Positions 17,500 to 29,800 of a stretch of 64,000 nucleotides of DNA are shown here, piece after piece. The notes below the pieces were generated by a model. The model saw only the letters and a list, made by a program, of their open reading frames with translations. It did no database searches and was not told where the DNA came from. Made by a program: the position numbers and the translations under genes. Source of the stretch: Sisyra terminalis (taxonomy: Eukaryota > Arthropoda > Insecta > Neuroptera > Sisyridae); NCBI GenBank assembly GCA_958496175.1, contig OY292278.1:21514001-21578000 (forward strand). The letters are read 5' to 3'. Position 1 is the first letter of the stretch, and each line of letters opens with the position of its first letter.

Positions 17500-18612
17500 C
17501 GACAAAAACATAAAACAAAGAATTTAAACACATACGTGTGAGTGAAAACCAAATACAATAATTATTGTCTCAAATTTAAACTTTTTCCGTAAAAGATTCC
17601 GATTAAATCAGGAGTACCTCAAGGTAGTGTTTTAGGGCCCCTACTATACTTATTATACACCTCGGATCTGCCTACCACAGATAACACCTTGACGGGGACA
17701 TTCGCGGACGATACGGTGATTATGGCTACTCACGAGGACGCCGAAATTGCCTCTCAGTACATCCAGCATCATTTAAACCTCCTGGGCACTTGGGCTGAAA
17801 AATGGAAAATCACTATCAATAAGTCCAAATCAGTCCAAGTGACCTTCACTCTCAGAAAAGGAACGGGCCCCCCGGTCAATCTGGACTCAACTGAGATCCC
17901 ATCGTCCGACACCGTCAAATACCTGGGTGTTCATCTGGACAGGAGGCTGACCTGGAAACCTCACATCATCCAAAAACGAAAATATATTAACAAGATTCAA
18001 ACAATTATACTGGCTGTTGGGTAGGGGCTCTAAACTTCCCCTTGAGGATAAACTTCTTATATACAAAGCAGTAATAGTGCCAATTTGGTCGTACGGTATT
18101 GAGCTGTGGGGCTCTGCCAGCAAGTCAAGCATTAAATTAATCGAGGCCACCCAATCAAAGATCCTGAGACAGTTGGCAGATGCTCCATAGTATGTCACAA
18201 ATGAGACTCTCCGAAGAGACTTACACATCTCAACAGTCACCGACTCCATTACCGTACGTACCCCCAATCATTTTGGAAAGTTGAGTCAACACTCAAATCC
18301 CCTGATTCCGCCACTTTTGGAGCACCAAAATGAAAGAAGGCTAAAAAGAAAAGTGCCTAGTGATCAAATAGAGGCATAGGGAGATTCCTCCACTGGGAGT
18401 GATCTCCATCACGTCAGCTCCGGTCATCAAATCGGATTATAGGACCTAGATCCTGATGGCCGATTTATATATATTTAAAAAAAAAAAAAAATTTAAACTA
18501 AATGATTGTTGTCATTTGTTTCAACTGTCATTTCGGTTTTATTCAATTGTCAATTTTTGTAATTTGTTAGTTGTGTGGTTGTGAATATTTCACGAGTAGC
18601 TACTAGTATTTT
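17500..18612. repeat. Repeat R split by a LINE; empty paralogue at 39895-40090
   Basis: Sequence left (to 17582) and right (from 18489) of the LINE aligns continuously with 39895-40090: ACAAAGAAT, CACATACGTGTGAGTG, ATTGTCTCAAATTT on the left; TGTCATTTG, CAACTGTCATTTCG, GTGAATATTTCA on the right. The paralogue is uninterrupted. Confidence 0.65.
17583..18490 (+). pseudogene. 5'-truncated Jockey-like LINE, reverse transcriptase 3' part
   Basis: Starts inside the reverse transcriptase domain: GVPQGSVLGP at ~17610-17640, the catalytic FADD motif at ~17700, then the thumb/C-terminal region ending LEHQNERRLKRKVPSDQIEA-stop at ~18379. One frameshift near 18005 and an in-frame TAG (~18190) make it dead. 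It ends in a poly(A) run (18478-18491). An 11-bp direct repeat, AAATTTAAACT, flanks it (17572-17582 and 18489-18499), typical of target-primed reverse transcription. Only the 3' ~900 bp inserted, so the endonuclease and first ORF are missing. Clade assignment is from motif memory. Confidence 0.85.
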
Positions 18613-18873
18613 TATAATTATAATGATGCAAATTCTATTAACAACTCTAGTTGTAACCAAAAATAATTGAAACTTATTTCCAAAAAAAATATACTTGAAG
18701 TATATTTAACTTTAGTTTTTTTATGCAAAATGGGTCATATTTTATCTGATCAAAGGGAGAAGGATGATATAGAAAAGTGTTACTAAATCATGTAGTAAAT
18801 CAGATTAAATAAATTAATTAATAATTGTTGCATGTATGAAAAATTCTCACAAATTCTTATTACAATGTTTTAT

Positions 18874-19113
18874 AAAGGGTCTTTCAACAAGTAATCGGAT
18901 CTATGTAGTAGAGTAATTGAAAATTGAACCTCTCGGATTCGTGCCACGGTTCGAAGCCGCGGTGGACATTTAAACGATTTAAACGATGCCATATTTAATA
19001 AATAACGGCATAAATAATGGCCTTTCAAATAAAAAAATAATTTCTTTAATATCTCACATATAGCTTGTTTTATTTAATTTCATCATCGACCAGTCCTTGT
19101 TGAAAGACCCTTT
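18874..19113. mobile_element. 240-bp MITE with AAAGGGTCTTTCAACAAG termini
   Basis: Perfect 18-bp inverted ends: AAAGGGTCTTTCAACAAG at left and CTTGTTGAAAGACCCTTT at right. The internal sequence is not coding. Target duplication is ambiguous (T/A-rich flanks). Confidence 0.75.
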
Positions 19114-20817
19114 AATATTTTGGTTTAATTATGAAAATAATTTGGATTAAATATTTTCTAATTTTATGTTTTTTTTTTTAAGTTGGATGGAAATAAAAGA
19201 AAACCACATAAAAACAGTTTTCTAGCCGTTAAATGCATTTAATAATTAACACATCTATCAAAATTGGTTCAAGGATTTAGTCTTTACTTATATAATGGCC
19301 AATGTGCATCAAATACGTTTTTTGTTATCAGTAAAAAAATACTTATAAATAGAAATAATGTTGATGTAAATGGAAAAAGAAAATATTCGCCTTGTTGAAG
19401 TTAATTAATGCCTGTTAATTCGATATTTTTTATATCTGCAAAGGAAAACTATGTCAATAAAGAAAATTGAGTTTAAAAATCTATTAATAAATTGAGACAC
19501 ATTGTTCCAAGTGCAATTTAAGGAAATATAAAAATGCTATATTAACCTTGCGACATGCAAAAAAATGCATTTTAGTTTTATATTCCATCTTTTATTATTT
19601 AAGTAATGCATCATTATTGAATATTATTGTTGGGTCGTGCACAAAGTATATAGGTGTAGATCTATGCAGAGAAGGATTACGAGAAAATTGTCATCCTCGT
19701 TACAAATATTGAACAAATGGTTATTATTCCTTTTATAATAATTATACTTAAAGTAAATTAACTGAAGTTTCATCACGAGTCAAGGATATTATGCAAAGTT
19801 TCGATTTAACGTTTTTTTTTCTTTATTTTCGTGAATTTTATTACAAAATTGTCACAATACTCATTACTATTCCACTCACGTTTGTCCATTGTGTTGCGTA
19901 TTTTTCGTCTTAATTTTATAGGAGGAAAAAAATTGGAACATAACGCATTTTAATCTACCGATTCAAATTCTTGGTTTTGCTCGGTAATGGTTTCTAAAAT
20001 TGAATGACACGCCCGGTTTATGTAATTCTTGAAGATATAATAATTATATTTACGTTGGGGAAAAGATATATGTATTGTAATTTAAAAAGGTAATTTGACT
20101 ATCTTGAAATTGCTTCAAAAATTTCCTTATTTCGGTAATTTGCGTACAAATTGAGTGGCTGGGGCTGTACTAGTGGTGTTGGGTAATAGAAAAATGTTAA
20201 TTTCATTTCAAATGTAAATTTGGAATATTCCCTAACTATGCAATTTAATTGACGATTAATTGCTGGTAAACTTTCGTTTAAAGTGATGCAATGCAATTAA
20301 ATTGTAGTTGTTTTTTTTTGTGTTAAATGTTCTGTTATCGCAGCATGTTAAATTGTAAAATAAATCAAGTGTGCAACCAAATCAAATCAAAGTTGTAAAT
20401 CAGTTGCGACAACTTGTAATATTAGTCCAACAATTAGAACGTTCATGTATGCAACTTTCCTTTTTGATCGAAGAAGAAAGGATGAGATTTATTGGCAAGC
20501 GACTAATAATAACAATAATTTACCGAGGAAGGAAAATGGTTTAGGTAGTGGGCGTTAATGTGTGGAAGCCAAGCCTGAAGGCTATTTTTCTGCAGGTACG
20601 TATAAAGAGTTATGACAAACACAAATTTATTCATACACAACTATGAAACTTGGTGACTAATCGTCGCGCATTGATCACAGATCCTCAGTCGTCAGCCGAA
20701 GACTTCCCAACGTCGATGGCTCAACAATCCAACCAACAATGCCCAAAGACTCATCGAAAAAGTGGTGTGAAAAGTTTTCCAATCAGTGACCATACCAACC
20801 ATTTACTACTACACTAA
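19114..20817. other. Intergenic and 5' UTR region of the PAN-ZP gene
   Basis: No coding frame or repeat recognised up to ~20590. The GC-richer stretch ~20660-20817, which runs into the start codon, looks like 5' UTR of the PAN-ZP gene; the transcription start and any upstream exon are not resolved. Confidence 0.35.
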
Positions 20818-20868
20818 ATGAAAATGCGTTCGCTTCGTTACGCTCAAGTGAAAATATCCGGAAAATGA
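20818..20868 (+). other. Upstream ORF overlapping the PAN-ZP start codon (ATGA)
   Basis: A 16-codon frame starting ATGAAAATG ends in TGA that overlaps the main start as ATGA (main ATG at 20865). Such stop/start overlap can permit reinitiation or limit translation; this is inference, and no expression evidence is available. Confidence 0.45.
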
Positions 20869-23800
20869 TATCGGTTGTTCTAGCTGCTTGTATATTCATA
20901 CAAGGATTTTGTGGTAATTTGTGTTATATATTTTTTGCCGATTAGTCACAACGCAATTTGTTTGATTATTGTTGGACCTTTATTGTTCTCTCACCTTTAT
21001 TTAATTGCGTCTTCATTAAAGTGATTATCGTATAATCTATGCAAATCGTATTTTCGTGAGAACTTTTTCAATAAAATTAATAGTAATTTAATTAGAGATT
21101 TAACATTGAAATTTGAAGTTTTTGCTTTTACATTTTGATTGGATCATTTGTAATTTTCAATTGGGAAATGGATATTTTAAGATTCCCTTTCAAGAGTTGA
21201 CAAACAATACCGCAAAAACGGCATTACTGTAAAGGAAAATAACGGAAATTTATATTAATAAATAATTCCTATTCTTATCAGTATCAAATTATTATCTATA
21301 TTCAATGCTTTTGATAATTTTTTAATGGGTGGAAAAATTTGTGGCAATTTAAATTATTTTTAAGTTCCATATTCCTTCGGTTACCTACTTCGAAACTCTA
21401 ATTGTAAGATCACTCAACTATCGGTCTGTCCGTCTGTCACAGTCGATTTGATTCTTCAATAGATTTATTTCTATCAAAACTTAAATTCTAAATACCAATA
21501 ACTCTTTTATAACACGGTAAATAGGTTCCTAGAAAATGATATGTGAAACCTTGATGTTTAAGACTTGTAGTTAGTACAAAAAGAGGTCCTATTAAAAAAT
21601 AAATAAATTTAAAAGTTAAATGCCTATATAATAGTATTTTCGAACATATATTGGCTCCAAAACACCATGATGTATGAGACCTAGAATTAGTACAAAAAAG
21701 GACCCTGTTAAAAAAGGAAATTCAATTTAAATGTTTTTAATATTTTTATTCTTTGAACATATTTAACGATAGGTTGCATTTTAACTAGGTTGATAGAAAA
21801 AATAAGTGATAAAAAATTGATATGTATGTAACAACAAATGACAAAGACATAAATATGGCCGGTGAACAGACATGCTACGAAATGCTACGTATCAGTTGCA
21901 TATTTTTTACCATTGACTTCTATACGTTTCCACATATTTTATTATATTTCATAGCGCATATTTAAGTCTTTTTTATTTTGCTATAATATCAAAAGTACAA
22001 CTTTATAAATGCATTTACAAATAATAACATATTTAAGATCCTATTAATTTAAAAACAGCCTAGAATTGAGAATATATACGATTTTTTTTTAGATTTAAAA
22101 ATAGATCTCAATTGAGTTTGTATACTACCAATTTGTTTCACCACGTTAAATAAAGCAACTGATCAATCGAATCCTGTTTCAAATACATTCTGCTCCCTGT
22201 TAGAAAAAAAAAATGGCATTTAAAGGCATTTTAAATGTTCAAAAAACCCATTAAGAGTCGTTTGAAATTATTAAAGACATTTTAAATGTAATGATTTCAA
22301 AATACCTTTTTTAATAGCTTTATGTTCTTTTCAAAGCTCACCAGATGGAGATAACAATTTTGTAATATCAATTTATTTAGTTTTTCATAAACACCGCTTA
22401 TTTACTTCGAGTAACTTTAGAAAATGATTTTCGAAAACATAAAATAGATGCTAATTGAAAATATATTTTGCCACCTTTAATGATTCTTCTCCAACACCGC
22501 CTTCAAAGAAGCAAATTGACAACTTTTGATCGAGTATTACAAAGACAACATATACATCTATCTCATGATTTCTTAGCGTTAGACCAATATTACGGTTGCA
22601 TTTCCGTCATTTTGAAGTGGTAACGAAAAGGCGTTTCAATGTTCAAAAAACACATTAGAAGTCGTTTAAAATAAATTTAAGGCAATTTTAAGTGTAAAGA
22701 CTTTAAAATGCCTCTTAATGTCATTTCCACCAAATCTGCCTCATCTGTCTTCTTCCACTAGCATATCTTGAACATTCTCAATAACCATATCCACGAAACC
22801 TTCGCCTCTGATTGATTTAGTAATTTCTAGTACAGTGTTGTAGAAAATTTTCTTTAATACTCTTATCATGTTAGTGCGAAACGGTGTTACAGTATGTCGT
22901 GTTGTAAGAGGATTCCCGCAGTTGATAAATCGTGTTATAAGATATTGTGTCGTAGGAGGACTACTGTATAGTATAATATATATTGTATACTACAGTAATT
23001 TGAGAGAAATATTGCATGGACCTACAAAAGGTTGCATTACCCAAATTTCTAAGCAACAATACAGGATTGACTTAACGATTTTAATATATGCTTAGTCTTT
23101 TTTGTTAATTGACATTAATCAAATGAGCATATATAAAAGCTGCAAGTTTTGGGTTCCCAAAAGTAGTGACTCCAACCCATGTTTTAGTATAAATTTCAAA
23201 TAATGTTTGATTTTCTAATACCCCTTTTGAAGTACTATTGTTTTTTATTTCAGCTGAATACGTATATAACAATGAGATTCCCAAGGAAAACATCAAATTC
23301 GATAAGGTGATTGGTCTTCGGCCAAGTGATAGCGAAAATTACCGGCCTTTGATTGATTCCCAAAATGCACTTAATCCAAAACCCGGAATTACTGTGGATT
23401 GCATTGAAAAGTGCCAAATTGATGAGTTGTGTACGAGTTTTGTTCTGTTTTATAATGATTCCAAGTGCTTTGAATATGTGCATCGATATAATACTGACTT
23501 TATCTACAGTGACGATATAGGAAATATCAATTACATCGTAGATAACAACGCTGCGTTTTACGTGAAAACTTCCTTCATTGGTAAGTTATTTGTTTCAAAC
23601 CATAAGTCATAACCAATGAAAATTCTAAAATATTAAAAAAATAAGTGCTATAAATATATTCATGCCAGTATAAACTATTGTCTCATTACTATCAATTTAT
23701 GTTAATTGTCGAAACCTTAATAAAACAATAAATTTTATATATTATTGGATCAAAAAGTAAAATATACAAACATTAGAATTTTATATATTAATGTACATAG

Positions 23801-26800
23801 ATATTAATTACTATCTATTATTAGTAATACAGTCACAGAAATATTATCTTAAGTGCATAGTTGCAGTGGATGCAGGCAAATAATTTAAATTCAATTGTTT
23901 GAAAAGCAAATTTCGTACAGCTATTTCTGCCCTAAGGTATATTCAATTTTCCAAGCAAGACTCCTCAAGTTTAGGTAGTTTATTCCTCTAAAAGGCAATT
24001 TAAATGCTCAAAAAACTCATTAGAAGCCATTAGAGGTCGTTTAAAGTTATTAAAGGCATTTTAAATTTAATACAAGTTTCAGAGGACTAGGATCAAATAA
24101 ATAGTTAAAACTAGATATTTATTCGCGACGTTTCGGCTTTTTATTAAGCCTTCCTCTGGCTTTAGGAAGGCCTGAGGAAGGCTTAATCAAAAGCCGAAAC
24201 GTCGCGAATACACATCTAGTTTTAACTATTTATTTGATCCTAGTCCTCTGAAACTTGTGTTAAGTTGTCATCATCAAGGATCTGAAATTTTACCATAATG
24301 GCATTTTAAATGTAATGATTTCAAAATACCTCTAAATGCCTTTTTTAACAGGGTAAGGCTTCAAGAAAAGAACGCTAAGAAAAGAAGGAGACGGATTGAA
24401 ATCCTGGAGTCATTAAACAGTGCAATGGACTCCCCGATTTAAAGAAACTCGCCAGAAATAGATGACTTTGGAATAAGGATTCAATCATCCGGGAAATTAA
24501 TTCTGCCGTTAGGCAGAAAAGTAGAGTCTTAATTTTCGTTAGTGAATTGTCTATGATGCTTTCTAAATAATTGAATTAGGAAACTCTTTTTCTAGTTTTA
24601 CGTTTAATGTTAAATAATTGATTTCAAATAATTTTCCAAATATCCCGTCTATCCCAAATACCCCAAATATCCAAAAATCCCGTCCTTTCGGCGGGAATGA
24701 ATTTAATACTGTGGTGGATTATAGGCTATATCCATTGTTAAAACTTTATATGATGACCATATTTGTCCTTTTTGGTCACAGGCTTATTGTTTTCTTATGA
24801 TTCACTTCTTTGTCAAAATGTTTCCAAAATTATGCAAAAAACGCCTTCAAAAGCTTTAGTTTTGAAGTCATTTTTGTTAACCGTTTACATTATTGCCGAG
24901 CTAAACTGAAAAAAGAGTAAATAATTTGCATTATTTTGTTAAAATTGTAAGTTTTTTCAAAGTAATGAAGAGTAAGAAGAAAATTCTTTGGGTATCAATC
25001 ACCCATATAATTTGTTTGTTGGAGAGTTCATCCTTGAAATAATTTTAGATAATAGCTGTGATAATAATTAAACATTCCGTACATGAATTTCCAAATATTT
25101 GATGGATTTTTTTTTGTAAAACTGTGTCAATACTCGTGTAACGTAAAAAAAGACATCGACAAAGCAAAATTAGAAAACCTTGAAAAAACATTAATTAATA
25201 AAGCAAATAATTTCAGTGCCTAATAACTGCGTGTCGAAATTATGGCCCATCGAACGCGTTCCCGGTTCCCAACTACTAACCACCAAAGCCACCAAAGTGC
25301 TAAATGGGCTTTTCACCCGGCAACAATGCGCCCAATTTTGCATAAGCGAAACATCTTTCGTGTGTCGTTCGGCAAATTTTAAGGTAAAAGGCCATGTGGT
25401 TGATGTGGCTTCCAACAATGTAACCAACAAACTAGGATTATGTTCGCTTAACGATGCGGATCGTCACACATTACCAAATTCATTTCGACTTAGTAATTAC
25501 GGAGATGAATACATAGAAAACCAATGTGTAAATATTTGTACGTTCTATTAGTAAAATAAAAGTGAGATTTGTTAACAATTTCTTTTGAATTCAGCTGCAC
25601 AGGAAAACTATTGTTCGTATGAGGAATACATTGATAATTTTCTCGCCCACAGCGACGTAGACTTTTCCGAGCTAACCAAAGATCAATGCCGGAGGCATTG
25701 TGAAGAAGAATACAGATTTAACTGCCATGGATTTAGTTTGGTTTACAACAACCAAAATTCAAAACCAATTCCAATCAATTCGAATAATACGAAATATTTA
25801 TGCATATTACACAGCGAAGATACACAATTGCGTGGTCCTAAACTACTTACACCAATGCTAAATGCTAAATATTTCGAACGAGCACGTTGTTTAAATTGTA
25901 AGTACAAATTTTCCATCCTTGATAATTATCATTTACATGCCTCATAGAAAGTTCGTTTCTCTCATCAGTCATCACATCTTCATTATAATCGGCTAATATA
26001 TTCATTTTTTAACCCTGAAAATTTATCTGTGTACATGTAATTTGATTTTTAGTATCAGTGAATTGTACTAGTACTGAAATGAATATTAAATATTCTCCGG
26101 AACTGCAGTTTAATGGACGTATGTATATGTACGGCTTTTCCGAAACGACAGGATGTAGCACTTATGGCAAGGGTAACACAACAATATCGCTGAATATAAG
26201 TATAAAAGAACCACAATGTGGTGTTATGGAGGCCAAATCTTATGGAGGAGAAAATCGGTAAAATTTCTTTACTATATAACAATAACATTAATTAATAATT
26301 CATTTTCTCTCATAAGTCACTGACCAAAGACCAAACAAATCATTTATTCATTGTGAAAGATAAGCAAATATTAATTGGAGGTATTGTTAAAAAATAATTC
26401 AAAAAATTAATGGAAATTTTTTTACGTCAATATATTCAGAAATTAATCAAAACTATAAGCATCATCAATCATTATTATTCAATTTTGTGAGCAAAAGTTA
26501 ATTTCGGTCTAAACTCTTTTTTTCTTTCCAATCTAAAGTAGCTTGGTTTTCAAAACTTATTTAACTGCTTATTTAATAAAAATAAAGATTCGTGACAACT
26601 AATTTCATAAATACACCCAAAAATGGCAATTAAAGGCATTTAAATGTTCAAAAAACCCTTTAGAATTCATTTAAAGTTTTTAAATGCATTTTAAAGAAAT
26701 GATTTTAAAATGCCTATAAATGTATTTTTTTGATATTGATTAGCTTGGTATTACAATTTATTTATTGAACTACAAAATAATATACCAATTTATGTGTTAA

Positions 26801-29800
26801 TATAGATGCATCCAATATTTAATACAGGTAATATTAATTTCAATAAATGCTAATTGGAGGTGCGCTAGGTTGGACCAAAAAAATCAACATTTTTTTTTTT
26901 TTGTTAAGGATATATCAAAAATAATATTCAAGGTGAAAAAAAAATGTTATGATATTTTGAGCTCTTAATATTGATACTAAGAGGTCTATCATCGCAATTT
27001 TTGATTTTCCATCCAAAGCGCATTTTTTCCTCCAAATTTTTGAACCATCACACTGAAAGAATGAAATAACATATATTCCTGAAGGAAATTAAATGTTCTA
27101 TAAAAATTTCTGATTGTAAATTATCGTGAGACTAATCGTTTTCTTATAATGAAGTTTTGAACATTGACCTATTTTCCCAATTTGATTTTTTAACTTTAAA
27201 ATTTTGTTACTATTGAACGAATTCTTTATATAAAAATAATCTTTATAAATAAAATGCTCTACAAAAAAGGTCTCGTGGCATTTTTAGATAAATTTACTTC
27301 TCTCAAAGTTATTGAAGGCGAATTATTCAACTACGATCTTGAGTAACTTTGAATAAAATAAATTTATCAAAAAATGCTACGAGACCTTTTTTGTAGAGCA
27401 TTTGATTTTCTTCAAGAGTAAACACAATTTTGCTCTAAATAATCGCTCGTTCATTAGTTAAGAAATCAAATCGGAAAAATAGGTCAATGTTTAAGACTTG
27501 ATTATAAGAAAACGGTTGATCTCTCACGAAAATTGGACATACAATGGAATACAATTGGACATTTTTGTAGAACATTTAATTTCCCTTTGGAATATATGTT
27601 GTTTAATTTTTTCAATGTGATGGTTCAAAAATTTAGAGAAAAAATGCGCTTTGGAATGAAAAATCGAAAATTGCGATAGTATCAATTTTTATGAGCTCAA
27701 TCAACATTAATTCAATATGGTACAATTTTCTCTTTTGTGGCTAAATTTTCTTTATGGGCCGATTTATTCGCGAATTAAATCAAAAACAAAGTAGAAAATG
27801 CAACGTTGCCAGATATTGACCGATCTAAACGGAACTTGAGCCAAATATTTTTCAAATTTTACATAATTCCTATTTTAATTCAGAAAGAATTTCTATTTGT
27901 GGTTTTTAATATTGATTAAATACCGTAGATGAATCACTGAAATTCAATACTGAACAAGTAATTCCGATTTTGCTAGCACTTTATCGGATATTTTAGGATA
28001 TTTTAGCCAGTTGCGTAGAGTGGATTTTCGCGGCCCGGGGTCGATTGGAAATTTGTTTCCCCCTATTTTCAGCTTAGTCAAGAAAATTGGTAAAAAGTCA
28101 AATATCTTTAAATAATTTAATTATTTAAAAATGAATTCTTCGCGTTTTTCTCAAAACAAAATCTTTTATGGAATTATCAATGTCATATGCCGCCCCCTTT
28201 TGGGTATAATAAAGAGAACTTGCTATTCTTTGAATTCAACTTGATAACTCCCGTATATGATAAATGATTTATAAATAAAGGTATTATTGACTTCTTATTT
28301 TTTGTGACCGAGAAAATAATTAATTTTGCCGTTATGGAAATTTTTTAGTTTAATATAAATATAGAACTATAACTTTTTAATTAATTAAAAACCTTTTGTA
28401 GAACTTTATTGGGAGGTTTTCTCATAATTCAATACAATCCTCTGATACAAACCCAAGGAGATCGTTTCGTCAGAGTCGGATGCCTGCTGGACTCTGGATT
28501 GGAGGATATTGTTGAAAATATAACGGTTGGAGCAACCGTGAAATTCAACTCGAGGTAAATAGATCAATCAAAAAAGGAAAATCGAATCTAATATTATGTC
28601 ATAATATTTTAGTTTACCCGATCAAGGTTTTGTTATAATCAACAATAGTACAGTGAATCCAATTGTGCGAATTTATATTGTGGATCCCATAACAAATGAG
28701 GAGACGACCAGTGTGAAAATCGGACAAGAATTACAATTACGAATTGAAATTGAGCCTCCTGATGGTATAGAATTTATTTATTTATTTTTTTCAATAATAT
28801 ATTTGTTGCACAATTAAACTTTTTTAGGGCCGTACGATATTTGGGTTGGCCATTTGGTGGCAATGACTGAAAATGGGCAAGAATCGATTCTTTTGTTGGA
28901 TGATCGCGGATGTCCTGTGGACCCAACGATATTTCCTCCTTTAACAAAATCAACAGATTTGAAAAAGAAAGTTTTGTACGCTAATTTTTTGGCGTTTAAA
29001 TTTACAACATCGCCGTTAGTTAAATTCAGTGTCATCGTTCATTTTTGTACTTTAGATTGTATCCCGGTAAGTTTAAATTTTCTGGTTCTTTTTCGGTTAT
29101 AATCCCTGTTAAAAAAGGCAATTAAAGGTATTTTAAATGTTAAAAAACCCATTAGAAGTCGTTTAAAGTTATTAAAAGCAATTTAAATCTAATGATTTCA
29201 AAATACCTTTGAATGCTTTTTTTTAACAAGGATACTTTTATGTAGATGGACTGTAACGAGAAAAATGTATAACTTTTTTTCTAAGAAGGGAAAAAAGAAA
29301 TCAAAACAAGGAAATATAAAATTTACGTTTTTGAGGCCATAACAAGTAAAAAATTGAAAAAAAAATGTGAAAAATTCAAATTTTTAAAGCAAAACTTCTC
29401 CAAAATAAAGCTGCGTAATTAAATGGCTACAGATCATTAAATTTATGAGATTACTAATAGTCTGTGATATTTATTTTTGTCAAATGATAGCAATACAGTT
29501 GTCTATAATTTACTTATATAGTTAATTCTTTTTATTTCAAGAATCAATGTCCTGGAAATAATACGGCGCGACAGCTTCACAAACGCGATGTACCACCATT
29601 TGAAAATTCCAAAAATGTTCAATGGTATAAATTAGGTATGACTACAACTGCCAATGTAACTGAAACGTCGAATCCAACAATGCCCCTCGAGTACGTGATT
29701 ATCGTTTATGATGAGCACATTTCCCCAGATCGCTTAATATATGGCAACGGAAGTAAAATTTTAGTGGCCGGTTATGGTAAGTTAATAACAATTAGACTTT

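Noticed and set aside
17887..18267. 126-codon minus-strand frame
   Set aside because: Antisense shadow of the LINE reverse transcriptase.
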